64,000 nucleotides of DNA from contig NZ_AP019782.1 in assembly GCF_019669985.1 (NCBI RefSeq), forward strand, positions 1,916,001-1,980,000, given 5' to 3'. The position numbers and the translations under genes were made by a program. The notes under the pieces are model-generated. The model did not search any database. It saw nothing but the letters and a program-made list of their open reading frames with translations, and was not told the origin of the DNA. Each line of letters begins with the position of its first letter. Within the stretch, counting starts at the first letter, position 1. This DNA is from Methylogaea oryzae (GTDB lineage: Bacteria > Pseudomonadota > Gammaproteobacteria > Methylococcales > Methylococcaceae). Below are positions 27,285-37,200 of the stretch, piece after piece.

Positions 27285-29186
27285 TTAATCTCCCTCGCTC
27301 GCCAAGGGATGATCGCTGTCCTTCCACCGTTCGATTTCGAAGCGGTTTTTGCGCCACCAATAGCCCAAGGGCCAGAGGGACAGCAGCAGCAGGGCGATCC
27401 AGTAATTGGCTGCGCTGGGCACGTCGCGCACGACTCGCAGGCGCACGTTGGCGCCGCGGAAGTCGCTGGGCAGCTCCGGGTCGACGACGAGGTAATAGCG
27501 GCCGGCGGGCACGTCGAAAACCACCGCCTCGTCGTCGGTGCCGCCCTCCGACCAGCTTTCTCCCCCGTCCACTCCGTGGTAATAGCTGATTTCGCGGCCC
27601 AGGGTACGGACGGCGCCGGTATCGGCCTCCACCAGCTGCAAATTCAAATAGACCCAGCTGTTGTCGACGTTGGCGCTGGAGCGGATTTCGACGTTGCTGG
27701 GGCGGCCGCTCACTTGGAAAGGCTCCGACTCGAAGTCCTCCTGGCCGGCCCCCAAGGGCAGCGGCAAAGTGGTTTCATACACTGTCTTGCCCGAGGAAAG
27801 CACCATGGAGCCCACTTGGATGAGCGTCAACAGCACGGCGAATAGGCCGAACCACAGCCAGGTGCGGCGCGACGCCTCGGCGTGGGGCCACGGTTGATTG
27901 AGGGCGACGCCGATGGGCTTGGGCAAGGCTTGCTTCGAGGCGAAGGCCTGCTGCACCGTTTCCGGCGCCAGGTATTCGCCCAGGGACCAAACGGCCTCCT
28001 GGTCGGTCCTTTCCTCCGACAACACCTGGGGCGGGTTGACGTAATCAGTGATGCGCACGGTTTCGCCCACTTTGACGCGCCAGTAGAACTCCCCCACCAC
28101 GTAACTCACCTCGGCCGCGCTGTTCTCGAAGTGTTTGTAGTTCTTGCCGAGCAATTGCGCCACCGGCTTGCCCCAGGCCAGCTTTTCCATGGGCTGGCGG
28201 TTAAGGGTGCGGACGTAGGACCAGTGCCCTTTCGACTCCACCAGCCAGCGGAAGCCTTTTTCCGGGTTGAGCAGCAGGTATTCGCCCCACTCCGCCCCCC
28301 ATTGCGTGTCGCGGCGGCGCAAATAGCCGATTACGTCGAAGTCCGCACCCTCGAAACGGCCGCGGCTGCCCAGCGCAACGGTGGGCTTGATTTTGGCGGC
28401 GGCGCGGAAGCGGGAGATGACGCTGTAGTTGGGATCCGCCGCGTCCAGTATGGACTCGCAACTGCCGCAAGCCACGGTTTCGATTTGGTCGGAGTGGATT
28501 TGCAGCGGGGCCGCGCACTGCGGGCATTGGAAACTCTTCACCTGGCCGGCCGCCAGAGCGGCCTTTTGCGGTTCGGCGCGCAGGTTGGCCAGTTTGAGGC
28601 TGTCGAACTCGACGCCTTCGCCGAGGAATAGCAAGGGCGGCGTTTCGCTGTAGTCCAAGGTGGCGAAGCGGGTATCGCTGCGCAAATCCGCCACTTGGGT
28701 GTCGTAGCCTTCGCCGACCATGAAGGGCAGCTCCCCTGCCCCGCCGATGCAGCGGCTGGAATCCAGGTTGGCGACGTGGTAGTCGCGGCCCTGCAGGCGG
28801 ATCTGCTGGCCGACGTATAAATCGGCGTAGGCGGGTAGCGCGTCCTTGGTCGCGCTGAGGAAGGTGACGAAATACTGGCCGTTGGCCTCCCCCAGCCAAC
28901 CGGAACGCTGGTTGTCGAACAATAAGTGCCATTCGTTCCACAGCCCCGCGCTGTAGCGCAGTTGGATACGGCCCACCACGGCGAAGCGCACGCCGCGGTA
29001 GCTGCCTTCCGTGCCGAGCTGGATCAGCGACTGGTCGTCCAGCAGTTCGGCCATTTTGCCGAGGTTTTCCAGATCGGTGCCGTGGCGCACCAGGGTGCTG
29101 CGGCAATAGCCGCACACCGCCAATATGGACACCGAGCAGCGGAATTCCACCGGTGCGCCGCAGGAAGGGCAATTGGCGGTTTTCAT
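27285..29186 (-). CDS. Two-copy DUF4178 zinc-ribbon membrane protein
   Basis: 633 residues. Two zinc ribbons are visible: ANCPSCGAPVEFRCSV with VCGYCRS at the N-terminus, and FQCPQCAAPLQI with ACGSCES near residue 215-245. Each precedes a DUF4178 beta-domain (GTEGSYRGVRFAVVGRIQLRY; LGSRGRFEGADFDVIGYLRR, both with the typical 'F.V.G......W.E.LL' pattern). Near 440-460 a membrane helix (WFGLFAVLLTLIQVGSMVL) is followed by an extracytoplasmic beta-domain and a last helix (NYWIALLLLSLWPLGYWW). DUF4178 proteins occur in polyamine/PspA/SPFH envelope-stress gene sets; the biochemical role is unknown. It precedes the 46-aa gene in the operon. Confidence 0.9.
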   Translation of the reverse strand: MKTANCPSCGAPVEFRCSVSILAVCGYCRSTLVRHGTDLENLGKMAELLDDQSLIQLGTEGSYRGVRFAVVGRIQLRYSAGLWNEWHLLFDNQRSGWLGEANGQYFVTFLSATKDALPAYADLYVGQQIRLQGRDYHVANLDSSRCIGGAGELPFMVGEGYDTQVADLRSDTRFATLDYSETPPLLFLGEGVEFDSLKLANLRAEPQKAALAAGQVKSFQCPQCAAPLQIHSDQIETVACGSCESILDAADPNYSVISRFRAAAKIKPTVALGSRGRFEGADFDVIGYLRRRDTQWGAEWGEYLLLNPEKGFRWLVESKGHWSYVRTLNRQPMEKLAWGKPVAQLLGKNYKHFENSAAEVSYVVGEFYWRVKVGETVRITDYVNPPQVLSEERTDQEAVWSLGEYLAPETVQQAFASKQALPKPIGVALNQPWPHAEASRRTWLWFGLFAVLLTLIQVGSMVLSSGKTVYETTLPLPLGAGQEDFESEPFQVSGRPSNVEIRSSANVDNSWVYLNLQLVEADTGAVRTLGREISYYHGVDGGESWSEGGTDDEAVVFDVPAGRYYLVVDPELPSDFRGANVRLRVVRDVPSAANYWIALLLLSLWPLGYWWRKNRFEIERWKDSDHPLASEGD

Positions 29187-29200
29187 AAAAAAATCGCCCT

Positions 29201-29302
29201 ATCGTTCCCACGCTCGAGCGTGGGAACGTTTCCGGTGACGCTCTGCGTCACGGGCCGCTGAGCGGCCAAGGCGGCATTCCGACGCAGGAGCGTTGGAACG
29301 AT
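29201..29302. repeat. Dispersed multi-hairpin intergenic repeat (~102 bp)
   Basis: Begins with a perfect 26-bp palindrome at 29203-29228 (arm CGTTCCCACGCTC and its complement). Two more hairpins follow: GTGACGC/GCGTCAC at 29235-29251 and GGCCGCT/AGCGGCC at 29253-29267. The unit ends with GGAACGAT at 29295-29302, which complements its first bases ATCGTTCC. This is the layout of a repeat family scattered between genes in many Gammaproteobacteria (the 'CGTTCCCACGCTC' element), probably a MITE-like or REP-like non-autonomous element. It splits the SPFH gene from the DUF4178 gene. Confidence 0.85.
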
Positions 29303-29326
29303 GCGAGGGTGAATCCGCATCGGGGT

Positions 29327-30337
29327 TCAGCCCAACTTCGCCAGCAGCTCGGCCTTCTTCGCATCGAACTCGGCTTGGCTGATCACGCCCTTGGTCATCA
29401 GGCCGTGCAGCTTTTCCAGGGTCGCCATCACGTCGTCCGAGGAAGGCGTCGCGGCGGCAGGCGCCGCCGGAGCAGCGGCCTGCGGATTCAAGGCGCCGGC
29501 GAAGGCCTGGCCGATGGACACGCCGGCCCCCAGGCCTGCGCCGGCTCCGGCCAAGCCGCCTTCGTTGCCGGCGGCGATGGGAATGGCTTGCGCCACTTGG
29601 TATTGGGTGAATTTGCCCAGGTCGCCGATGACGCCCATGCTGATGCGCTGGTCCAGCACGGCTTGCAGCTCTTCCGGCAGGGAGACGTTCTGCACCACCA
29701 GGCTGTCCAGGGCGAGGCCGTAGCGGTCGAATACCGGCGCCATCTTGGCCTTGAGCTGATTGCCGAACTCTTCCTGGTTGGCGGCCATGTCGACGAAGGG
29801 GACGGACGATTCGGCGAACAAATCGGTCATGGAGCCGATCAGGGTGTTGCGCAACTGCCCTTCCATCTCCTCCGTCGTGTAGCTTTCGCGGGTGCCGGAC
29901 ACTTCCTGGTAAAACCGTTTGGGATCGACCAGCCGGTAGGAGTAAATGCCGAAAGCCCGCAGGCGCACCAGGCCGAATTCCTTGTCACGGATGGTGATGG
30001 GATTGGGCGTGCCCCAACGACGGTCCAGTTGCAGGCGGGTGCTGAAAAAATAGACATCCGACTTGAAAGGCGAGTCGAACAACTTGTCCCAGTTCTTCAG
30101 GTTGGTGAGCAGCGGCAAGGTCTGGGTCGTCAGGGTATGACGGCCGGGGCTGAAAACATCGGCCACCTTGCCTTCGTCGACGAACAGCGCCAATTGGGAC
30201 TCGCGCACCGTCAGTTGGGCGCCTTGCTGGATTTCGAAATCCTGCATCGGGAAACGGTAAGCGAGAACCCCATCGCCTTCTTCCGTCCAATGGATGATGT
30301 CGATGAATTGCTTTTTGATGAAGTCCATCAAGCCCAT
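29327..30337 (-). CDS. SPFH-domain protein with C-terminal SHOCT motif
   Basis: 336 residues from ATG 30337 (MGLMDFIKKQFIDIIHW), which has GAGGGCGGGG upstream; an in-frame ATG at 30394 is less likely. It belongs to the bacterial 'virion core protein-like' SPFH family (YdjI/YdjF context): VLAYRFPMQDFEIQQGAQLTVRESQ, then FSPGRHTLTTQTLPLL, then YGLALDSLVVQNVSLPEE. A Gly/Ala/Pro-rich linker leads to a SHOCT helix pair (LEKLHGLMTKGVISQAEFDAKKAELL). SPFH proteins scaffold membrane microdomains. It begins the minus-strand block that continues with DUF4178, DUF350, the aminopropyltransferase and siaABCD, and is divergent from the cyclase-like gene at 30476. Confidence 0.92.
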   Translation of the reverse strand: MGLMDFIKKQFIDIIHWTEEGDGVLAYRFPMQDFEIQQGAQLTVRESQLALFVDEGKVADVFSPGRHTLTTQTLPLLTNLKNWDKLFDSPFKSDVYFFSTRLQLDRRWGTPNPITIRDKEFGLVRLRAFGIYSYRLVDPKRFYQEVSGTRESYTTEEMEGQLRNTLIGSMTDLFAESSVPFVDMAANQEEFGNQLKAKMAPVFDRYGLALDSLVVQNVSLPEELQAVLDQRISMGVIGDLGKFTQYQVAQAIPIAAGNEGGLAGAGAGLGAGVSIGQAFAGALNPQAAAPAAPAAATPSSDDVMATLEKLHGLMTKGVISQAEFDAKKAELLAKLG

Positions 30338-30475
30338 GGCCCCGCCCTCGGTATGAATTAGGAAAGCGCTATTGTTGTCCTTGCCGCAACGCAAGACAAC
30401 TGTTTCTTCCGGCCCGGTATATACTGCCGCGCGCCGGTTTTAAACGGCGTTTTAACAACAACATGGAGAGCCAAG

Positions 30476-31441
30476 ATGGCACTGACACCGGAAAAAGACT
30501 TCAAAACCTTCATCGCCATGATCGGTGTCGTCACCGTTCCAGCGACTCTAAGCCTGATAACCGCGGATCGGGCTCAAACCCACGTGGAGCCGGTAGTGGG
30601 TTCCTCGCCCTTGGGGTATACCGTCAGCTTATCGCTGTTCATCATTCCCATACTGGTTATTTTGTGGTGGATACACGCCAATGACGACGAGAAATTCATC
30701 CAGAAATCCTTCTGGATCGCCATCGCCGTGCTGGTGCCGCTGGGATTTCTGCTGGACCTGTTTTTCGGGCTGACGTTTTTTACCTTCGTCAACAGTCAAG
30801 CCACCTTGGAAATTTACGCGCCGGGATTCGATTTCGCCACTTGGTCCTGGGAGCGGAGAATCCCCATCGAAGAATTCGTTTTTTATATTTCCGGTTTCGT
30901 CGCCGTGTTGCTGATGTACATTTGGTGCGACGAGTATTGGTTGAGCGCCTATAACGTCCCCGATTATCGGCAGGAGTCGGCCGGCATCGAGCGCATCGTC
31001 ATGTTTCACGGGAAGTCCGTGCTGGTGGGCTTGATATTGATCGCGCTGGGCGTAGTGATAAAAAACGGGTTTCCCAGCCCTTATCAAGGCGGTTTCCCCG
31101 GATATTTCACCTTCTTGGTCGTCGCCAGTTTCATTCCTTCGGCCGCTTTGTTCAAAACCACGTTCCGCTTCATCAACTGGCGAGCCGTGAGCCTGTGCTT
31201 TTTCTTCGTGCTGCTGATCAGCCTGTTGTGGGAAGCGACGCTGGCGTCGCCCTATCAATGGTGGGGCTACAACTATAAGCAAATGCTGGGCATCGTCATC
31301 GACGCCTGGACGTTGTTGCCGGTGGAGGCGGTGCTGGTATGGATGGCGGTGACGTTCACCACGGTAATCGTCTATGAAGCCATAAAAATCTGGCTCAATT
31401 CGCGCCGCTCCGCCAAAAAGGCCTTCCTGGGCCTGGATTGA
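30476..31441 (+). CDS. Two-repeat lycopene-cyclase-domain-like integral membrane protein
   Basis: 321 residues, about eight transmembrane helices. Two half-repeats each end with a Pro-acid motif in a helix: RRIPIEEFVFYISGFVAVLL (about residue 125-145) and LLPVEAVLVWMAVTFTTVIV (about 280-300). This PxEE.xF pattern is that of the CrtYc/CrtYd-CarR lycopene cyclase superfamily. The second motif has lost one Glu (PVEA), so cyclase activity is not certain. Other polar positions inside helices (ILWWIHANDDEKF; CDEYWLSAYNVPDYR) may line the active site. GGAGAG precedes the ATG. A second polytopic gene follows after 51 bases behind AAGGAGATA. Methanotrophs make C30 and C40 carotenoids, so a tailoring role is possible, but no crt gene is nearby. 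Confidence 0.7.
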   Translation: MALTPEKDFKTFIAMIGVVTVPATLSLITADRAQTHVEPVVGSSPLGYTVSLSLFIIPILVILWWIHANDDEKFIQKSFWIAIAVLVPLGFLLDLFFGLTFFTFVNSQATLEIYAPGFDFATWSWERRIPIEEFVFYISGFVAVLLMYIWCDEYWLSAYNVPDYRQESAGIERIVMFHGKSVLVGLILIALGVVIKNGFPSPYQGGFPGYFTFLVVASFIPSAALFKTTFRFINWRAVSLCFFFVLLISLLWEATLASPYQWWGYNYKQMLGIVIDAWTLLPVEAVLVWMAVTFTTVIVYEAIKIWLNSRRSAKKAFLGLD

Positions 31442-31492
31442 TTCCCACCCTGTCGAAAGAAAACAATAATTCGCTATTAAGGAGATACGCTA

Positions 31493-32158
31493 GTGTTGAG
31501 CGATAAACGACTGGTTTTTGTCCTGATTACCATGGTGTTGGCGCTGGTTACAGACCTCGTCGCTTGGGCGCTGCACGCCGGCTGGGTGGCCGCGGCGCTG
31601 ATTACTTTCGCCGTCAACGGTTTGATTCTTTACCGGACTTACCAAACCCGCGACGGATTATTCGCCCGGTTATACCTGTTCGGTCTGCTGGTGGGTTTCG
31701 GCGAGCTGCCCACCGATCATTTGGCGGTATCGGTGCAGCAAACCCTGGTTTACGCCCCCGGCGAGCCGTTTATTTGGGACTCGCCCTTTTATATGCCTTT
31801 CTCCTGGGCTTTGATCATGTTCCAGTTCGGTTATTTAGCCTACTGGATGGCCAATCGCTGGGGACTGGGCAAAGCGACCTTGCTGACCGGCCTGCTCGGC
31901 GCCGTCAACTTGCCCACCTACGAATTCATCGCCAAGCAAGCCGACTATTGGTTTTACAAAGACTGCTGGATGGTGTTTTTCGATTCCACGCCGGTATATG
32001 TCATCGTCGGCGAATTCCTATTGACGGTAACCCTGCCGTTCGTCGTCGGGCGGGTGGTCAAATCGACCATTCCCTTCATCCTCGCCTGGGCGGTGGGGCA
32101 ATCGGTGTGGATGTACGTGGCCACCCAGATCGCTTATGCCTGGGTCGGCCAGAAATAA
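31493..32158 (+). CDS. Polytopic membrane protein, distant resemblance to carotenoid hydratase (CruF/PF04240-like)
   Basis: 221 residues with about seven transmembrane helices, almost no soluble part. Polar in-membrane positions are GFGELPTDHLAV, DSPFYMPFSWALIMFQFGYL and GAVNLPTYEFIAKQADYWFY. The order E...TDH, then Y/SP.Y.P.SW, then a later E/D-W pair resembles the layout of membrane carotenoid hydratases of the CruF type, which is recall and inference. A strong AAGGAGATA ribosome site precedes the first codon (GTG/TTG region at 31493). It is the second gene of a pair with the cyclase-like gene and ends only 12 bases from the convergent TonB receptor stop, with no terminator between. Confidence 0.55.
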   Translation: MLSDKRLVFVLITMVLALVTDLVAWALHAGWVAAALITFAVNGLILYRTYQTRDGLFARLYLFGLLVGFGELPTDHLAVSVQQTLVYAPGEPFIWDSPFYMPFSWALIMFQFGYLAYWMANRWGLGKATLLTGLLGAVNLPTYEFIAKQADYWFYKDCWMVFFDSTPVYVIVGEFLLTVTLPFVVGRVVKSTIPFILAWAVGQSVWMYVATQIAYAWVGQK

Positions 32159-32170
32159 CGCGTAACCGGA

Positions 32171-34210
32171 TCAGTAACGCACGCTGACTTGTCCGTAAAC
32201 GCTGCGCTGGATGTCCACCAGCTGGGCCGTCAATACCGATTCTCCGAATTCGGGATGGCGGCCGTCCAGCAAATTACGTCCGACCACGGCCAGTTCCACG
32301 TTGCGGACCGGCTTCCAGCCCAGGCGCAAGTCCAACGCCGCGTAGCTGTCGACCTTGAACGCCGGCAATTTATCCACGTAGCGCAGGATGGCGTCGGCTT
32401 GCAGCGTTTCCGTGATGTCGTAGGAGGTTCTCAAGCTGAACTGGTGGTGGGGCGACGCATTTTCCGTGCTTTTCTGTAAAGACGGATCCCCGCTGAGGTT
32501 GATTTGCAAATAGGTGTAGTTGGCCTGAAAACGCAGGTTCGACGCCGCCCGCCACTGGCCCATGACTTCCGCGCCGTAGGTTTTTCCGCGCATATTGTTT
32601 TCCGGGAAGATGGGGAGACCCACGTACAAGGACGGCGTGGTGCCGACGTAAGGCGTGCCCAGCGAGGCGGAAGTGAGACGCGAGTAATCGTTGTAGAAGG
32701 TGGCGATGTCCACCGACGTGGTCGAGGTCGGCTGGATGCGGTAACCCAATTCGTGGGCGATCAACTCTTCCGGCTTGAAATTGCTGTTGCCTTGCCCGAC
32801 CAGGTAGACGCCGGGAGACGGTTGCCCGAGGAACGTGGCGGTCATGTCGTGGTCCAGGCGGTTGGGAATGCGCACCGCGCGGGAAATGGAGGCCCAGATG
32901 GTCTGGTTGTCGGTCGGCGTGAATACCAGCCGGCCGTTGGGCTGCACTTCGAAACCGCTGTAGTCGTTGTGCTCGACCCGCGTGCCGAAAATCACGCGCC
33001 AACGATCCGGCACCAGGGTGATTTCGTCCTGCAGGAAGGCGCTGAACAGCTGCGTGTCCCGCGTCGGCGATTTCATGGCGTAGAAAAAGTCGTAGCCGGT
33101 GGTGGATTGGAGATGGCTGTAGCGGTAGCCCAGTCCCCAGGTCCAGGCGTGGGAGTCCCCCACCAGAAAGCGGTGCTGCCAGTCCGCGTCGTAAGTATCC
33201 ACCCGGCTGATGGAGGTGTCTCGAATCCGGCTGACTTGGGTAGCGTCCTCGGTATGGTCGAAGTACATCTTCAACGTCATATCGGAGGTATCGGAGAAGC
33301 GGTGATCCCAACGGCCCAACACGTTGCCGCCGGAATAGCGTTTTGGTATGGCGCTGTCGAATTGGTAAGGCGCCATCGGCACCGAAATGTTCTGCAAGGC
33401 GTTGGCGTTGCCCTGGTAGACATCGCCTTGCAAGGTGACGGAGTCTTTCTGCGACAGCGAGCTCTCCAGCTTGAAGCCGCCTTGGGTATTTTCCCAGGCG
33501 TCGTTCGCGTTGTGTCCGCTTTGATCCAACGCCATGGTGTCGCGGCTGAAGTACTTCACATAACCTTTGTAGTAGGTCTGTTCCCCCAGCTGTCCGCCGT
33601 AGCGCACCGCGGCGAAACCATTTTCCTCGGTGCCGGTTCCGGCGGTGGCGTAGAGTCCGCGGGAGTCCTTCGCCTTCTTGGTGATGATGTTGATGACGCC
33701 GTTGACGGCGTTGGAGCCCCACATGGCGGCCCCCGGGCCGCGGATCACCTCGATGCGCTCCACGTCCTCCAGCAGGGTGTCCTTGGTTTGCCAAAGCGTT
33801 CCGGAAAAACTGGGGTGGTACAACGTTCTCCCATCCATGAGCACCAGCATTTTGTTGGCGGCCCGGTCGTTGAACCCTCGCGCGCTGATCGCCCAGCTGT
33901 TGGAATTGATTTGAGCCACGTCCAGCCCGGGCACCACGCGTAACGCGTCGGGTATGGAGGTGGCGCCGGAGCGCTTGATGTCTTCCCCGCTCAGCACGAA
34001 AACGGCGGCCGCGGTACGCGAGACTTTCTCCTCATGGCGCGAAGCCGAAAAAACCGTGGATTCCGCTTGCAGCCAGCTCAACTCTTCCTGCAAAACACTC
34101 TCGGTAATTTCGTAGGGCGTGGTGTCTTCCGCGCGCGCCTGCAGCGGTAGGATGGCGCCGCAACACGCCAAAACGCACAGCCCTTTTTTTATTCCGCCTA
34201 AGCCCGTCAT
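32171..34210 (-). CDS. TonB-dependent outer membrane receptor
   Basis: 679 residues with a signal peptide (CVLACCGAILPLQARAE), a plug domain (VFVLSGEDIKRSGATSIPDALRVVPGLDVAQINSNSWAISARGF, then VEVIRGPGAAMWGSNAVNGVINIITKKA) and a 22-strand-type barrel ending in the C-terminal aromatic SVYGQVSVRY. The plug and short extracellular loops are of the BtuB/CirA/catecholate type; many copies in sensory operons transport unidentified ligands. It starts 5 bases after the stop of the giant kinase gene and is therefore the last gene of a unit with two periplasmic binding proteins and that kinase. Confidence 0.93.
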   Translation of the reverse strand: MTGLGGIKKGLCVLACCGAILPLQARAEDTTPYEITESVLQEELSWLQAESTVFSASRHEEKVSRTAAAVFVLSGEDIKRSGATSIPDALRVVPGLDVAQINSNSWAISARGFNDRAANKMLVLMDGRTLYHPSFSGTLWQTKDTLLEDVERIEVIRGPGAAMWGSNAVNGVINIITKKAKDSRGLYATAGTGTEENGFAAVRYGGQLGEQTYYKGYVKYFSRDTMALDQSGHNANDAWENTQGGFKLESSLSQKDSVTLQGDVYQGNANALQNISVPMAPYQFDSAIPKRYSGGNVLGRWDHRFSDTSDMTLKMYFDHTEDATQVSRIRDTSISRVDTYDADWQHRFLVGDSHAWTWGLGYRYSHLQSTTGYDFFYAMKSPTRDTQLFSAFLQDEITLVPDRWRVIFGTRVEHNDYSGFEVQPNGRLVFTPTDNQTIWASISRAVRIPNRLDHDMTATFLGQPSPGVYLVGQGNSNFKPEELIAHELGYRIQPTSTTSVDIATFYNDYSRLTSASLGTPYVGTTPSLYVGLPIFPENNMRGKTYGAEVMGQWRAASNLRFQANYTYLQINLSGDPSLQKSTENASPHHQFSLRTSYDITETLQADAILRYVDKLPAFKVDSYAALDLRLGWKPVRNVELAVVGRNLLDGRHPEFGESVLTAQLVDIQRSVYGQVSVRY

Positions 34211-34215
34211 TGTCC

Positions 34216-37200
34216 CTATGCCCCCCGGCTCTCGATGCGCGAACCGCTGTGCGGATCGCGGCCCACCACGCGGTTTTTACCGCTTTGTTTTGCGTCATAC
34301 AGGGCTTCGTCGGCCCACTTCATGACTTGTTCTTGGCTGATGTCCCGCGAGGGCGTTACCGTCGCCACGCCGAAACTCGCGGTCAGGATTTTTCGTCCCA
34401 AACTGGAGGACGCGTGTTCCATCCGCAAGCTTTCGATGTTGTGGCGCATGGTTTCCGCCATGGCCATAGCGGAAACGAAATCCATGCCCGGCAGTACGGC
34501 GACGAACTCTTCCCCGCCGTAACGCGCGACGAAATCCGTCGCACGGTGCAAGGAGCCGCTCAGGGTGGACGCGACAATTTTAAGGCAATCGTCGCCGGCG
34601 GCATGGCCATAGTAATCGTTATAATTTTTGAATTCGTCGGTGTCCACGATGACGACCGACAACGGCGACCCGCTCCTTGACGCTCGCCGCCACTCGCCCT
34701 CCAGCACTTCGTCGAAATGGCGGCGGTTGGGAATATTGGTCAGGCCGTCCAAGAAAGCCATGCTGCCCAAGAGGTCGCTTTGCTGCTTCAGCTTGAGATG
34801 CGTGCGCACCCTCGCCTTCACCACGGACATGCGGAACGGCTTGACGATGTAATCCACCGCCCCCAGTTCCAATCCCAAGGACTCATTGACGTCGTCGTCC
34901 CGGCCGGTGATGAAAATCACCGGAATATTGCGGGTCGCTTCTTCCGCTTTGAGCAGCCGGCACACATCGAAGCCGTCCAAGCCGCCGGGCATTTCGATGT
35001 CCAGCAATATCAGCGCAGGATCGGCGTTCCCGGCGGCGATATGCATTACCTCGTGGCCCTTGGTGGCGATGACGATGTCGTAGTCGTCGCGCAACGCCTC
35101 GCCGAGAATCTTGAGGTTGGCCGGTTGGTCGTCCGCGATCAGCAGCCTCGGCTTGTTCTCCGGCGCGGGCAGGGCATGACCGGCTTTTCCCGCCAGATCC
35201 GCATCGATTTCAAGCAGCGCGGCTTTCGCGGCGGCGAAATCGAACACGTCCAGCGCCGCGCCCAGCCGATCCAGCGCATCCCGCCAGGCCGGATCGTTTC
35301 CGTAGGGCTTGATACGCTGAAACGCCATATCGACGTCCAGGCTGTTGGCGCATACCCGCGCGTACAATTCGGCCAGGCAAACGCCAAGCAATTCCCCGTC
35401 CCCTTCGGCTTCGGAGCAGTCGTCGGCCGAGGTCGCCGCCGCCAGTTGACGTATGGAAGCCATCACCTGCTCCAGCGCTTTGCTCCAGCGAACGCAGGCC
35501 GCGTCCACATCCCGCCCCTGACGGAGCGCCACGATCAAGTCGCCGGCGCGGGTCTGCAACTCCGACGCGCCGAGGTTGCCGGCCACCCCTTTCAAGGCGT
35601 GGGACAAAGTGGTCGCCGCCGCGGTGTCCTTGTCCGCTATCAATTGGGCGATCTGATCGGACGCGCCGTGGAAGTCCTCGACGAAACGCTGCAGCAACTG
35701 CCGGTAGAGCGCCCCGTTGCCGCCGACGTTGCGCAATCCCAGCCGCAAGTCCAGCCCCGGCAAATGGTCCGGTAGAGCTGCCTGCCCTGCCGGGTGGCGG
35801 CCGTCGGCGCAGTCCCCCTCCCCTTTGGGTTTCACCCACCGCACCAGCATGGCGAAGAGCTTATCCAGATCGATAGGCTTGCCCACATGACCGTTCATGC
35901 CGGCTTGCACGCACAGCTCTTTTTCCTGCGCCATAACGTGGGCGCTCATGGCGATAACCGGCAATTCGTCGAAGCCTTTTTCGGTTCGAATGACGCGAGT
36001 GGCTTCGTAACCGTCCATGAGCGGCATCTGCAAATCCATCAAAACGGCGTCGAACGGTTGCTGCCTCACCATCTGCACGGCTTCCGCGCCGTTGTTCGCT
36101 AACACCACCACGAATCCTTCCCGTTGCAGCAGTTCGGCCGCCACCAATTGATTCATCGGCTGGTCTTCCACCAACAACAAACGAGCGCCGCGAATGCCGG
36201 CGAGCAAATCGGGCCGCTGCTGCTTGTCTTGGGCGGCGGCCGGCTTCGGTATGGCCAGCGGACCGCACTTTTCCACGATGACGTCGTACAGCTGCGACGA
36301 CGTCACCGGCTTCGTCAGTATGCCGTCGATGGGCACGTCTTGAGCCTCCCGCAGCACGTCGTCGCGGGAATAAGCCGTCACCATGATGATGGCGGGGGCG
36401 TGGGGAATCTTCGCGTCGCTCTTGATCTTGCGCGCCGTGGCGACGCCGCTCAGTCCCGGCATCTTCCAGTCGATCAAAGCCAATTCGACCGGGCGATCCT
36501 GGGGTTGCCGCTCCAGCAGCGTCAGCGCCTCCACGCCGGACTTGGCGACCAGCACCTCCAGGGAGAACGACCGCAAATATTCGTGCAGGATTTCCCGCGA
36601 TACGGCGCTGTCGTCGACCACCAGCACCTTCATGCCTTGCAGCTGGTCCGGCACCGTTCCGCTCGGGCTGTGCATATCCTGCACGTCGAATTGCGCCGTA
36701 AAGGTAAACCGGCTGCCGACGCCCGGCGTGCTTTCCACGCCGATGTCGCCGCCCATCATGGTGACCAGCCGCTTGCAAATGGCCAGTCCCAGACCCGTGC
36801 CGCCGTATTGGCGAGTGATGGAGCTATCGGCCTGGGTGAATGGTTGGAACAGTTTCTCGCTTTGTTCCGGACTCAAGCCGATACCGGAGTCTTGCACGAA
36901 GAATTCCAGTTTGACCTTTTTGCCGAAGGCCGTTTCCTTTTGGTACGTGCGGGCCAGGCCGATACCGACGACGATATCGCCGCGTTCGGTGAATTTAACG
37001 GCGTTGCTGGTCAGGTTGAGCAGCACTTGGTTTAGCCGCAAAGGGTCGCCCATCAATAGCAACGGGACGTCGCTGGCGATGGAAAAATGCAGCTCCAATC
37101 CTTTCTGTTCCGCCGGCGTGCTCACAAACGACGATAAATTGTCCAGCAAGTCCGTGAGACTGAAGTTGACGTATTCGAGCTCCAAGCGGTCGGCTTCTAT

